In this document: in pieces, positions 22,408-30,988 of the stretch | How positions within the stretch are numbered: position 1 is the first letter of the stretch | Layout of the letters: each line of letters opens with the position of its first letter | NCBI GenBank assembly: GCA_964410625.1 | Contig: CAYPHY010000044.1 | Span: 1 to 41,497 of the forward strand | DNA: 41,497 nucleotides | Direction: 5' to 3' | Origin: CAYPHY01 sp964410625 | GTDB lineage: Bacteria > Chloroflexota > Anaerolineae > Promineifilales > Promineifilaceae | Translations under genes and position numbers: made by a program | The notes under the pieces: generated by a model | What the model was told of the DNA's origin: nothing | What the model saw: the letters and a program-made list of their open reading frames with translations, nothing else | The model's database searches: none

Positions 22408-23721
22408 ATGGCTTTGCCAAAGAAAGTAAACTATCTGATCATCGGCGCCGGGGTACACGGTCTTTCCACCGCCTACCACCTCGCCAAATATCTCAAGGAA
22501 ACGGGCCAGGGCAGTGGCGAAGACATTCTGGTCATTGAAAAGAGCAGCATTGCCGCTGGAGCGTCGGGCGTGGCCTGTGGCAATGTGCGCTGCAACTATT
22601 ACCAGGAGCCAATGACCCGGCTGATGATGCACTGCATGGACATCTGGGAATCGGACCCCGACTACTTCGCCTATAACTCCGTCGGCTACCTGACCGCCTC
22701 CTTCGCCCCGATGCGTGAAGGATTGGAAGCCGTCTACAATCGCCATCAGCAACTGGGCTATCCCTCCACTCTCGTCGTCGGCGAGAAAGAGGTGCGCCAA
22801 TATATGCAGGGCATCTTCCACGACTGGCAGGCAACCGACCTGGAAGTGGTGTTGCATGAACACCGCGGCGGCCATGCCTGGAGCCGCCAGGCGATTCACG
22901 GGCTGGCGATCAAGGCCGAACGGGAAGACGCGCGGATCATCACCGGCCCGGCCGTCACCGGCTTTCAATTCAACAGCCAGGGGGAAGTGAGCGTGGTCGA
23001 GACTGACTTCGGCAATATCGAAGTCGGCATGGTCATCGTCGCCGTCGGCCCCTGGATCAAAAACCTGTGGCGAATGCTGGAACTGCCACTGGAAGTCCCC
23101 GACCCGCGCAACCCCGGCCAAACGGCCGAACTATGGCGTTATCTGGCCTTGCAAGAGGGGGAGATTGACATTGACCCGCTGATCCACATCACCAACGACG
23201 GCAAACGGCCGCCCCTCGTCCATGTAGACAGCGACGTGCCACTATACAGCGAAGACGGCCGCCTCGTCTGGGACCAACCCTGGGGCATCTACTTCAAGCG
23301 CGACAAGCACGCTGTCCAGGGGGGCGCGGTTCCGCTGGATGCGGGGACGGAAGCGGCCGTTGACCCCTACGGCTCGCGCAGCCCTTACTACTGCGTGGAT
23401 GACCAGTTCTATGACATTTGGGTCGCGTCGCTGGCCCACTGCATGAAACGGTATGAAGGGACGCGGCGGTTTGCCTCGACCAAGCCATCAGGGGGGATTG
23501 GGGCGTTTTCGGCCGATAACTTCCCCGTCTTCGACTTTGTGCACCCCAACGTCTACGCCATCGCCGACTCCAACCACGGCTTCAAGATGATCGGCGTCGG
23601 CGAACAGGTGGCGCGGATTTTGACCGGCGAGACGAGTGAGCTGCTGGCCCCCTTTGCCTTCGGCCGCTTTGAACAACAGAAGACCTTACCTAAATCCAAT
23701 GCGCCGTTCCCGTGGATGTAG
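22408..23721 (+). CDS. FAD-dependent oxidoreductase, DAO family (sarcosine/dimethylglycine oxidase-like)
   Basis: This 437-residue flavoenzyme has the N-terminal dinucleotide-binding motif YLIIGAGVHGLSTAYHLA, IEKSSIAAGASG, and the second nucleotide strand MVIVAVGPWIKNL. The C-terminal FAD-contact region is GIGAFSADNFPVFD and DSNHGFKMIGVGEQVARIL. The family oxidises secondary or tertiary amines (sarcosine, dimethylglycine, glycine, D-amino acids). It is followed 88 bp later by a second DAO enzyme; both probably serve methylated amine breakdown with the MttB-type gene downstream. AGGAG lies upstream of the ATG. Confidence 0.88.
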   Translation: MALPKKVNYLIIGAGVHGLSTAYHLAKYLKETGQGSGEDILVIEKSSIAAGASGVACGNVRCNYYQEPMTRLMMHCMDIWESDPDYFAYNSVGYLTASFAPMREGLEAVYNRHQQLGYPSTLVVGEKEVRQYMQGIFHDWQATDLEVVLHEHRGGHAWSRQAIHGLAIKAEREDARIITGPAVTGFQFNSQGEVSVVETDFGNIEVGMVIVAVGPWIKNLWRMLELPLEVPDPRNPGQTAELWRYLALQEGEIDIDPLIHITNDGKRPPLVHVDSDVPLYSEDGRLVWDQPWGIYFKRDKHAVQGGAVPLDAGTEAAVDPYGSRSPYYCVDDQFYDIWVASLAHCMKRYEGTRRFASTKPSGGIGAFSADNFPVFDFVHPNVYAIADSNHGFKMIGVGEQVARILTGETSELLAPFAFGRFEQQKTLPKSNAPFPWM

Positions 23722-23729
23722 CGAAAACG

Positions 23730-23791
23730 ACAACGGATATAGAAATAAACGGATGGTAAAGAGACATCCGTTTATTTCTAATATCCGTTGT
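23730..23791 (+). promoter_or_regulatory. 26-bp hairpin before the second DAO gene
   Basis: ACAACGGATATAGAAATAAACGGATG (23730-23755) pairs with its complement at 23765-23791 except for one extra base. It ends eight bases before GGAG (23799-23802), the ribosome binding site. The words (acaacggat, aaacggatg) match those at 22269-22306. Confidence 0.7.
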
Positions 23792-23809
23792 AGTCTTTGG
23801 AGCGAAACA

Positions 23810-24994
23810 ATGAGTCATTCCACACATTCCACAGCAGACATCATCATCATCGGCGGCGGCGTCATCGGTTGCTCAACGGCCTACAACCTCGCTAAGGCAG
23901 GAGCGAAAAATGTCGTCGTCCTCGAACGCAACGAACTCGCCTCCGGTGGCACGGCCAAGTCCTGCGCCATCGTCCGCACCCACTACTCGATTGAGTCCAA
24001 CCTGCTCCACGCCGTTGAAAGCCTGAAAATCTTCACTCACTTTAATGAGCTGATCGGCGGTGACCCTGGCTTCCAGCGCACCGGCTATCTGATCCTCGGC
24101 CCGGAGGAACACCGCGAACCGATGTTGGCCGTCTTTCGCCAACAGAACGCACACGGGATTGATACGCGCATCATGACGGCCGCCGAAGCAAAAGAGTGCC
24201 ACCCCCTGCTCTACACCGATGATGTCGGCGTCATCGGCTATGACTCGCAGGCGGGTTATGCCGACCCCCATTTAACCACCTATGCCTATGCGAATCGGGC
24301 ACAAGATTTGGGCGTGAAGTTCCACACGGGAACGGCCGTCACCAACCTCTCGCTCAACGGCGATCGAAAGCGCGTGGAAACCAACAACGGCACATTTGAA
24401 GCGCCAACCGTCATCCTCGCTGCCGGGCCGTGGACAAACCATCTCGGTCGCATGGTCGGCCTCTCCTTCCCCTTCGAAATCAGCCGCCACAAAGTGATTA
24501 CATTACGGATTAACCGTCCCTATGAAATCAGTTGGCCGATTGTCAAAGACCTGACCACAGCGGATAAAATCTACTTCCGCCCGGAAACAGGGGGCGTGGT
24601 GCTGGTCGGCACAGGGGACCATGGCGACCCGATTGATGACCCCGACACGCTGACCGACCACGTTGACGACGCCCACCATCTACGGATCGGGGCGTTGATC
24701 GGCCGCCGGATGCCTGCCTTCGAGGACGGCCGCGTCACCGCTGGATGGACAGGCCCCTACGACATCACCCCCGACTGGAACCCCATCGTTGGGCCGGTCC
24801 CGGGGTACGAAGGGCTATACGTCGCCGTTGGCTTCAGCGGCCACGGCTTCAAACTGGCGCCGACGATTGGCGAAGGGCTGGCGCAGACCGTTCTCGGCCA
24901 ACGGCCGCGCGTCCCGATCAGCGACTACAGCCTGGAACGCTTCGCCACCGGCCAGGTGTTGCATGGGGCGTATGGGATTGGTTCGATTTCGTAG
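23810..24994 (+). CDS. FAD-dependent oxidoreductase, DAO family (sarcosine oxidase beta-like)
   Basis: This 394-residue flavoprotein has ADIIIIGGGVIGCSTAYNLAKAG, VLERNELASGGTAKSCAIVRTHYS (the region where FAD is held in sarcosine oxidase beta types), LAAGPWTNHLGRM, and the C-terminal PDWNPIVGPVPGYEGLYVAVGFSGHGFKLAP. The frame is open back to 23636, but the ATG at 23810 has GGAG eight bases upstream and starts the homology. It is shorter than and only distantly similar to the preceding DAO enzyme, so this is not a recent duplication. Likely substrate: sarcosine or a related N-methyl amino acid. Confidence 0.9.
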   Translation: MSHSTHSTADIIIIGGGVIGCSTAYNLAKAGAKNVVVLERNELASGGTAKSCAIVRTHYSIESNLLHAVESLKIFTHFNELIGGDPGFQRTGYLILGPEEHREPMLAVFRQQNAHGIDTRIMTAAEAKECHPLLYTDDVGVIGYDSQAGYADPHLTTYAYANRAQDLGVKFHTGTAVTNLSLNGDRKRVETNNGTFEAPTVILAAGPWTNHLGRMVGLSFPFEISRHKVITLRINRPYEISWPIVKDLTTADKIYFRPETGGVVLVGTGDHGDPIDDPDTLTDHVDDAHHLRIGALIGRRMPAFEDGRVTAGWTGPYDITPDWNPIVGPVPGYEGLYVAVGFSGHGFKLAPTIGEGLAQTVLGQRPRVPISDYSLERFATGQVLHGAYGIGSIS

Positions 24995-24997
24995 GTG

Positions 24998-25065
24998 ATC
25001 CACGAATCTTCACGAATTTTCACTAATAGGAATTCTTTCGTGTGGATTCGTGTCAATTCGTGGAT
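24998..25065 (+). promoter_or_regulatory. Word-repeat inverted repeat before the methyltransferase gene
   Basis: ATCCACGAAT starts the left arm and ATTCGTGGAT ends the right arm. Between them are further cacgaat and ttcgtgt words in shuffled order. It ends eight bases before GAGGAAG of the next gene. Confidence 0.7.
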
Positions 25066-25084
25066 GTGTAAGTGAGGAAGAAAC

Positions 25085-25882
25085 TTGTTGCCGAAGCCAA
25101 GCCACCTGGGACCGGAGTATGCCGCCCAATTCGGCGATGCTAGCGTCGTCGAAGCGTACCACTTTCGGCCGCCTTATCCGCCGGAGACATTTGACATCCT
25201 CGCGGGGTTGATCACGGCCGAACCACGCACCGTCCTTGACGCCGGTTGTGGCACGGGCTACATCGCCCGCTACCTCGTTCCTTACGTGGACAGGGTGGAT
25301 GCGGTTGACATCTCCGCGCGAATGATCGCCAAAGGTCAAACCCTTCCCGGCGGCGATCATCCCCGGCTGCGCTGGCTGCATGGGGCGATGGAAGATGTTG
25401 GGCTATCCCCTCCCTATTCCCTGATCACCGCCGGACAAAGCCTACACTGGATGGATTGGGAAGTGGTATTCGGCCGCTTCCGGCAACTGTTAGCGGCCGA
25501 CGGATTCCTCGCCATCGTCGAGTACGACATCGCAGCGGCCGCCTGGAATAGCGAACTGATCGAAATCATTAATCACTATTCCACCAACCGCGAGTACCGG
25601 CCTTATAACCTGATCGAGGAGTTAACCCACCGGTCGCTCTTTGAGCCACATGGCGAGAAGCGGACACAACCGGTGGTATATGAGCAAACGATTGAGGCCT
25701 ATATTGAATCGTTCCATGCCCGCAACGGTTTATCCCGCGACCGGATGAGTCCACGCGCGGCCGATGAGCTCGATGCAAGCGCGAAACGCCTGGTATCAAC
25801 CTATTGCCCAGACGGTAAGGTTCGTTTGCAGATGGTAGGAAAGGTTATCTGGGGCGTTCCATTAAACGGCAATGGGGGTTAA
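25085..25882 (+). CDS. Class I SAM-dependent methyltransferase
   Basis: This 265-residue protein starts at TTG with GAGGAAG about six bases upstream. Motif I is TVLDAGCGTGYIARYL, followed by acidic VDAVDIS and post-motif AGQSLHWMDWEVVFGRF. Typical targets of such small-molecule methyltransferases are metabolites or quinone precursors; this one cannot be assigned. The N-terminus (YAAQFGDASVVEAYHFRPPYPPETFDIL) is that of the UbiE/TylF-like group. Within the amine cluster it could handle methyl groups, but that is only positional inference. Confidence 0.85.
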   Translation: MLPKPSHLGPEYAAQFGDASVVEAYHFRPPYPPETFDILAGLITAEPRTVLDAGCGTGYIARYLVPYVDRVDAVDISARMIAKGQTLPGGDHPRLRWLHGAMEDVGLSPPYSLITAGQSLHWMDWEVVFGRFRQLLAADGFLAIVEYDIAAAAWNSELIEIINHYSTNREYRPYNLIEELTHRSLFEPHGEKRTQPVVYEQTIEAYIESFHARNGLSRDRMSPRAADELDASAKRLVSTYCPDGKVRLQMVGKVIWGVPLNGNGG

Positions 25883-26008
25883 TTTATAGAGTCGAGCTAA
25901 TTTAGCGGCCGTCTTCAAATCACCGCGACGCAATGCCTGCCGTACATCGTCAAGCCGGTACGCATCTTCAAGCGACAGATAAGGAGACCATTCATCATCA
26001 AGGATCAA
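25862..26008 (-). CDS. Small ORF or gene remnant (48 aa), antisense between methyltransferase and alcohol dehydrogenase
   Basis: On the minus strand, from a TTG at 26008 to TAA at 25862, the translation is very protein-like: DDEWSPYLSLEDAYRLDD, then VRQALRRGDLKTAAKLARLYKLTPIAV. Charge pattern and helical periodicity suggest a real C-terminal domain, for example of a small antitoxin-like protein, whose 5' part has been lost. A stop lies just upstream (26018-26020). It overlaps the methyltransferase 3' end by 21 bases and fills the 130-bp gap. It could be an intact tiny gene or a fragment. Confidence 0.45.
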   Translation of the reverse strand: MILDDEWSPYLSLEDAYRLDDVRQALRRGDLKTAAKLARLYKLTPIAV

Positions 26009-26012
26009 CCAT

Positions 26013-27185
26013 ATGATTCAAACAATCGCCAACTACGTCTGGCCGGGCCAGACCCATTTCGGCTTTGGCGCGGCCGAACTTGCCGGACAACAGGCCAAAG
26101 CACTTCGCGCGACGGCCGCCTTCATCATCACCGACCCCGGCTGCCGCACCGCCGGTCTATTGGAGCCGGTGCTTGCTTCCTTGCGTGAGGCTGGCATTGG
26201 CGCAACCGTCTTTGACCAAATCCCCGGCAACCCGACGATTGCCGCAGTGGACACGGCCGCCGCCGCCTTCCGCGATAGTGGGGCCGACCTGATCATCGGC
26301 CTCGGCGGGGGCAGCGCGCTGGACGCAGCAAAGGGGGTACGAGAACAGGCGGGCGGCCCAGCGGAAGCGAGTATCGCCGACTATGCGCTGATGCTCGGCG
26401 AACTGGCCCGCCCCGTCCCTGACGTGCGCGACATGCCGCCGATGATCGCCATTCCAACGACAGCCGGGACGGGCGCGGAAGTGACCCCCTGGGCGGTGTT
26501 GACCGACGAGGCGACTAAACTGAAGAAAGGGGTCGGCGGCCCGGCGCTCCTGCCCACTGTCGCGCTGATTGACCCGCAGATGACGATGACGCTGCCTCCT
26601 TTCCTGACGGCCGCTACCGGCATGGACGCGCTCTCCCACTGCATCGAAGCCTTTGTCTCCACCAACACCGCCCCGCTCGCGCTCAACCCGCTGATTGTGC
26701 AAGGTATCACGCTGCTCGGCCGCAGCCTGCCCGTCGCCGTCCACGAACCAGGGAACCGCATAGCGCGGTATGAGGTGATGATGGGCGCGATGCTCGGCGG
26801 CATTGCCATCAGTTCCCGCTGGCTGGGGGCGTGCCATTCGCTGGCCCACCAGCTCTCTGGCTTTGCCAATGTCCACCACGGCCACGCCTGCGCAATCATG
26901 TTGCCGCATACGATGGAATACAATCTCAATGACGCCGCCGAACCCTACGCCCTGGTCGCGGCCGCGCTCAATGGCAGTGGGACGGCTAAGGCGGAAACGG
27001 CCGTCACCCGCGTCCACCAGCTCAATCAGGAGGTCGGCCTGCCCACCCGCCTGCGCGAGGTCGGCGTGACGGAAGAGATGATCCCGCCGATGGCCCACAA
27101 CGCGACGATTGACCTCAACTGGACGACCAACCCCTGCCCCATCGGCGAAAGCGAAATGGCTGCGTTGTACTGGAAGGCTTTTTAG
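26013..27185 (+). CDS. Iron-containing alcohol dehydrogenase
   Basis: This 390-residue NAD(P)-dependent group III dehydrogenase has the nucleotide site LIIGLGGGSALDAAKG (98-101 GGGS) and AIPTTAGTGAEVTPWAVLTD. The metal ligands are Asp205 and His209 in MDALSHCIEA, His279 in CHSLAHQLSG and His289 in VHHGHACAIMLPH. Substrates in the family include simple alcohols, propanediol, lactaldehyde and formaldehyde-derived adducts. Next to DAO oxidases that release formaldehyde, a role in aldehyde disposal is plausible but unproven. AAGGA lies eight bases before the ATG. Confidence 0.93.
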   Translation: MIQTIANYVWPGQTHFGFGAAELAGQQAKALRATAAFIITDPGCRTAGLLEPVLASLREAGIGATVFDQIPGNPTIAAVDTAAAAFRDSGADLIIGLGGGSALDAAKGVREQAGGPAEASIADYALMLGELARPVPDVRDMPPMIAIPTTAGTGAEVTPWAVLTDEATKLKKGVGGPALLPTVALIDPQMTMTLPPFLTAATGMDALSHCIEAFVSTNTAPLALNPLIVQGITLLGRSLPVAVHEPGNRIARYEVMMGAMLGGIAISSRWLGACHSLAHQLSGFANVHHGHACAIMLPHTMEYNLNDAAEPYALVAAALNGSGTAKAETAVTRVHQLNQEVGLPTRLREVGVTEEMIPPMAHNATIDLNWTTNPCPIGESEMAALYWKAF

Positions 27186-27193
27186 AGTATGGG

Positions 27194-27282
27194 ACGCAGA
27201 TTGACGCGGATGTAACGCAGATTTTCGCTGATTTTTATTTTCTATCCGCGTAAATCAGCGTAACATCTGCGTCAATCTGCGT
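27194..27282 (+). promoter_or_regulatory. Word-repeat inverted repeat before the 447-aa gene
   Basis: The left arm ACGCAGATTGACGCGGATGTAACGCAG... pairs imperfectly with the right arm ...ATCTGCGTCAATCTGCGT. It is built of acgcagat, acgcggat and cgctgat words. It ends 11 bases before the ATG at 27294, leaving no Shine-Dalgarno site. Confidence 0.72.
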
Positions 27283-27293
27283 AACGCTTTCAT

Positions 27294-28637
27294 ATGTCTA
27301 TCAAAGATAGAATGGCGGCGACGGGGATAGGTTTTGCGGGGATAGATGGCCCCTGGTGGTTGGCGGCTTGCCAGCCTTTTACACTGCCGCAAGCAGTGGG
27401 CGATTCGCTAACGGAGATTGCCACGGCCGTTTTCGCCTTCTTTGATGTCATCAGTGACCTCTATGGCACGGCCGCCGGCCAACCCTTAACTGACTTACTC
27501 CAGCACAAGCTACCTGCTTACATACCGCAATTGGTGTGCCAACAGCGCGTCTTGGCGCTTCGCCCCGACTTCCAACTGGTGCAAACGGCCGCCGGGCTGC
27601 AACTGATCGCCACCGAACTGGAAATTTGCCCCTCCGCCCAGGGCTTTGCCCACGCCATGCAGGTGGGCTATGGCCTGGAAACCGACCTGGCCGACACCTT
27701 TGCCCGCTTTCTCAACGGCCGTCCCCTGTTCATCGTCGGCAGCCAACAGTGGAGCGAATTTCTGATTGAACAACTGGCCTTTTGCCGGGCGTTGGCCGAG
27801 CGTGGCGCAACGGCCTGGGTGTTGTATGACCGGCCGCTATCTTCCATGGCCGCCGAGGTCGCCAACGGCCGCCGCTGGCAACCGCCGCTGTTTGGCGTTT
27901 CCCGCAAACCGGCTGGCTGGAACCCTGATTTACTCGGCCGTCTGCGGGACAGCGATTTACTCCGCTATTGGTGGCCGGATGATGAGCAGTGGCCGGAGCA
28001 CCTGGGCAATTCGGCCGTCTTTCGCTTCGGCTACTTCAACTGCTTCACCGCCAACCGGCTGGAACAATTCGGCCGCTGGGAAAAGACCGGAGCGACCATG
28101 CTCAACCCAACCACCTTCTATCTGGAAAGCAAGCTCATTCTCGCCGCGTTGCAACTGCCGGTGGTGCGCGAACGGTTAACGGCCGCTACCCTGGCAACCC
28201 TCGACGCCTGCCTGCCGCTGACCTTGCCATTAACGGCCGCTATCTTACCCCGTTTGCTCGACGAACAGGCTGATTGGGTGAGCAAGTTCGCCGGATATGA
28301 TGATGGCGGAGAGGATTGGGGCGGCCGCAGCTTGCAAGTCGGCCGCGCACAAACGGCCGCCGAGTGGGCAGCCACCCTCCACCATGCGCTGGCCCTCCCC
28401 TGGCCGGTCGTCGCCCAACCTTACCTCCCTTCAAAGCGAATTGACATAACTTTTGAGGACAACAACGGCCGAACCCAAACAATGCCCGACGCCAACACCC
28501 GCCTGCGCAGCTTCTTTCTACGCACCGAGCAGCAAATCACTGCCTGCGGCACCCACCTCACCGCCAGCTACAACCCCTTGTCCGTCTCCGAAGCAACCGA
28601 CACGATTCAAACACCCGTCGTGTTTAGTGGACAGTAG
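27294..28637 (+). CDS. Uncharacterised 447-aa protein, possible ATP-grasp-like fold
   Basis: I do not recognise this protein with confidence. It is soluble, with no membrane segment. Some features recall ATP-grasp enzymes of the glutathionylspermidine synthase type: LIATELEICPSAQGFAHAM, a later YLESKLILAAL, and DWVSKFAGYDDGGEDWGGRSL followed by WPVVAQPYLPSKRIDITFED. The order (substrate Glu/Cys, Gly-rich loop, then a strand with Gln and Pro) would fit a phosphate-binding loop and an adenine strand. It sits between the alcohol dehydrogenase and the MttB-type gene in the same direction. Ligase activity is a hypothesis only. Confidence 0.6.
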   Translation: MSIKDRMAATGIGFAGIDGPWWLAACQPFTLPQAVGDSLTEIATAVFAFFDVISDLYGTAAGQPLTDLLQHKLPAYIPQLVCQQRVLALRPDFQLVQTAAGLQLIATELEICPSAQGFAHAMQVGYGLETDLADTFARFLNGRPLFIVGSQQWSEFLIEQLAFCRALAERGATAWVLYDRPLSSMAAEVANGRRWQPPLFGVSRKPAGWNPDLLGRLRDSDLLRYWWPDDEQWPEHLGNSAVFRFGYFNCFTANRLEQFGRWEKTGATMLNPTTFYLESKLILAALQLPVVRERLTAATLATLDACLPLTLPLTAAILPRLLDEQADWVSKFAGYDDGGEDWGGRSLQVGRAQTAAEWAATLHHALALPWPVVAQPYLPSKRIDITFEDNNGRTQTMPDANTRLRSFFLRTEQQITACGTHLTASYNPLSVSEATDTIQTPVVFSGQ

Positions 28638-28651
28638 GCAGTGGGCGGGAG

Positions 28652-28812
28652 GTGTATTGGTGTATTGGTATATTGGAGGTGTTGGTTTATTGGTATATTG
28701 GTCTATTGGTTTATTACCCCCACCCACTAAACTAATACACCAATAACCAATACACCAATATACAAGCAATCTCTAATCTCTTAATCTCTTAGTCTCTCAA
28801 TCTCCATCTTCC
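28652..28812. repeat. tattggt word-repeat inverted repeat and ctctaatctc words
   Basis: Positions 28652-28718 repeat gtattggt, atattgg and ctattgg. Positions 28731-28765 hold the complement (aatacaccaataaccaatacacc). Positions 28770-28812 are ctctaatctct/ttaatctctt words. This fills the space before the MttB-type gene. Confidence 0.75.
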
Positions 28813-28830
28813 CAACCTCCGAGGTAGCCC

Positions 28831-30378
28831 ATGAACCGCCGAACCCGCCCCACAGACCGCCGCCGCGAACGAGCGGCCGCCAGCAGCCACCAATCCACCC
28901 GCCTGCCTCCCGGCCTGGAAGGCGGCCGTTACCAACCGCTAACCCAGGAGGACGTAGAGCGCATCAACGACGCCGCGCTCACCGTTTTGGAGCGAACGGG
29001 GGTGGGCATCGTCGAATCGGAGTGTCGCCAGTTGTTCGCCCAGGCGGGAGCGCGGATTGACGCGGCCAAAAACCGCGTCTACTTGCCGCGCGAACTGGTG
29101 CTGGAGAAGCTGAAGCTGGCGAACCGCGATGTAGTGCTATACAGCCGCGACGGCCGCAACGACCTCCACCTGCGCGGCAAGCAGGTATACCTCGGCACGG
29201 GCGGCGCGGCGGTGAAAGTGCTCGACCTGGAAACCGGCCACGCCCGCGAGTCCGTCTTGCGCGATGTCTATGATCTCGGCCGTCTCGTCGAAACGCTAGA
29301 CAACATCCACTTCTACCTGCGCCCCGTCGTCGCCCGTGACATGGGCAACGAAGACATCGACATCAACACCTTCTACGCCTGCCTGGCCGCGACCAACAAG
29401 CACATCATGGGCAGTTGCTACTTTCCCCACAAGGTGGCGGAGATCAAGCGGCTGGCCTCCCTCGTCGCCGGAAGCGAGGCGGCGTTTGAGGCGCGGCCGT
29501 TCCTCTCGATCAACTTCGGCATCATCGTCAGCCCCTTGCGCTTTGCGCCGGAGACGGCCGAGACATTGACGGCCGCCATCCGTGCCGGAATCCCCGTCGC
29601 CATCGTCGCCGCACCGCTGAACGGGGCCACCGCCCCGGCCTCCTTGGTGGGGACGATGGTACAGGTCATCGCTGAAGCATTGGCCGCGCTGACCTATGTG
29701 CAACTGGTGCGGCCGGGCCATCCGGCGTTGGTCGGCAGTATGCCACTGGTCGCCGATCTGCGAACAGGGAATATGATCGGCGGCAGCGCGGAGATGGCCT
29801 TGATGAACGCCGCTGCCGCGCAGATGTGCCACTTCTACGACCTGCCGATCTACAACTCCTGTGGTATCACGGAAAGCAAACTACCGGATATTCAAGCGGG
29901 ATATGAGAAGGGATTGACAACGGCCGTCACCGCCCTGGCCGGAGCCAACTACAACCACCACGCCGCCGGGATGCTGGAATCGTTGCTGGCGGTGGCTTAT
30001 GAGCAGTATGTGATTGACGACGACATTTGTGGGCAGGTGATGCGACTGGTGCGTGGCATTGAAGTGACGGAAGAGGCCCTCTCGCTGGATGTGATCCACG
30101 AGGTGTGCAATGGCGACGGCCATTACCTCGGCCACGAACAGACGCTGGCGCTGATGCAGACGGAGAGCCACTACCCGCACACGGCCGATCGCCGTTCGCG
30201 TGGCGACTGGGAACTCAGCGGCAGCCTCGACATGCGCGAGGCCGCCCGCCGCCACGCCCGCCGCGTGCTGCAAAGCCACTTCCCGCAGTTGCTCTCGGCC
30301 GAGTTGGATGCCCAAATCCGCGCCGAGTTCAACATCCTGCTGCCACCAATGATCATGCAGCCAGGCGGCTACCCCTAA
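28831..30378 (+). CDS. Trimethylamine methyltransferase (MttB) family protein without pyrrolysine
   Basis: This 515-residue protein matches the MttB/MtgB superfamily: LERTGVGIVESECRQLFAQAGARID near the N-terminus, YLGTGGAAVKVLD, the TIM-barrel centre MGSCYFPHKVAEIKRL, and the late IYNSCGITESKLPDIQAGYEKG. The whole frame is open with no in-frame amber codon, so it is not a pyrrolysine enzyme and belongs with non-Pyl relatives such as the glycine betaine methyltransferase MtgB. Those pass methyl groups to a corrinoid protein; no corrinoid protein gene is in the window. Its neighbours (two DAO oxidases, alcohol dehydrogenase, SAM methyltransferase) support methylated-amine catabolism. A basic, Arg-rich 40-residue N-terminal tail is unusual. 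Confidence 0.88.
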   Translation: MNRRTRPTDRRRERAAASSHQSTRLPPGLEGGRYQPLTQEDVERINDAALTVLERTGVGIVESECRQLFAQAGARIDAAKNRVYLPRELVLEKLKLANRDVVLYSRDGRNDLHLRGKQVYLGTGGAAVKVLDLETGHARESVLRDVYDLGRLVETLDNIHFYLRPVVARDMGNEDIDINTFYACLAATNKHIMGSCYFPHKVAEIKRLASLVAGSEAAFEARPFLSINFGIIVSPLRFAPETAETLTAAIRAGIPVAIVAAPLNGATAPASLVGTMVQVIAEALAALTYVQLVRPGHPALVGSMPLVADLRTGNMIGGSAEMALMNAAAAQMCHFYDLPIYNSCGITESKLPDIQAGYEKGLTTAVTALAGANYNHHAAGMLESLLAVAYEQYVIDDDICGQVMRLVRGIEVTEEALSLDVIHEVCNGDGHYLGHEQTLALMQTESHYPHTADRRSRGDWELSGSLDMREAARRHARRVLQSHFPQLLSAELDAQIRAEFNILLPPMIMQPGGYP

Positions 30379-30433
30379 TGTAGCCTGGTTTGCCTAAACT
30401 GGAAGCTTGCGGGTTGGCAACCCGCGTTACAGT
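30377..30433. repeat. Dispersed repeat 'gtagcctggtttgcctaaac...gggttggcaaccc'
   Basis: The element includes the perfect hairpin GCGGGTTggcAACCCGC (30409-30425). A second copy lies at 38708-38763 and a fragment at 14458-14474. It overlaps the stop of the MttB-type gene. Confidence 0.75.
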
Positions 30434-30487
30434 AACCTGATCCTACAGATGTTCCGTCCTCGCGCCGCTTTATGCTCCAATGTGTCT

Positions 30488-30988
30488 ATGTCCTTGATGA
30501 CGAAGAGACGCAAAACGAAATCCGGCCGGAAAGCGGCCGAGGCGGAAATGGCAGCCCTGGAAGCGGCCGTCGCAGCCTCTACCGTTCAGGATGCTTCTCC
30601 CTTTGCCCGCGCTTACCAGGCCATTCATTGGAACAATCACCCAGCCGATCACTTTGCCCGCGTGGTACGCCTGGCCTTGAGCGTTGGCGCACCAACCGTC
30701 GCCCAGGAAGCGGCCGCGAAGGGAGCGCAACGATACCCGGACCATGCTGAATTGCAAAAGATGGCCCATATCCTGGCTCCACCAACCGTAACCGCCAGCA
30801 AAGCGCCGCCGCGTCCCGGCATCCAGGCCAACCGCGATTGGCTCAATGCCCATTGGGACGACTATCGCGGCCGTTGGGTCGCCTTGCGCGATGGGGAATT
30901 ATTGGCTGCTGCCGACTCGCTTGATGGACTGTCCGAGCAGGTGGGGGAATTAAACAACAGCGGCATTCTGGTCACGCCCCTATGGTAG
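30488..30988 (+). CDS. DUF5678-domain protein
   Basis: From the ATG at 30488 (30497 is also possible) this is about 166 residues. A basic start (MTKRRKTKSGRKAAEAEM) is followed by an Ala-rich helical part (YQAIHWNNHPADHFARVVRLALSVG) and a C-terminal DUF5678 domain, NRDWLNAHWDDYRGRWVALRDG to GILVTPLW. The frame is open back to 30407, but that part lies in a repeat. Its last bases overlap the start of the next gene (ATGGTAG). DUF5678 proteins are regularly found in front of a small aspartyl-protease-like protein, as here; the function of the pair is unknown. Confidence 0.75.
   Translation: MSLMTKRRKTKSGRKAAEAEMAALEAAVAASTVQDASPFARAYQAIHWNNHPADHFARVVRLALSVGAPTVAQEAAAKGAQRYPDHAELQKMAHILAPPTVTASKAPPRPGIQANRDWLNAHWDDYRGRWVALRDGELLAAADSLDGLSEQVGELNNSGILVTPLW

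Noticed and set aside
28831..30378. Pyrrolysine-containing MttB
   Set aside because: No in-frame amber codon exists in the gene and no pyl genes are seen.
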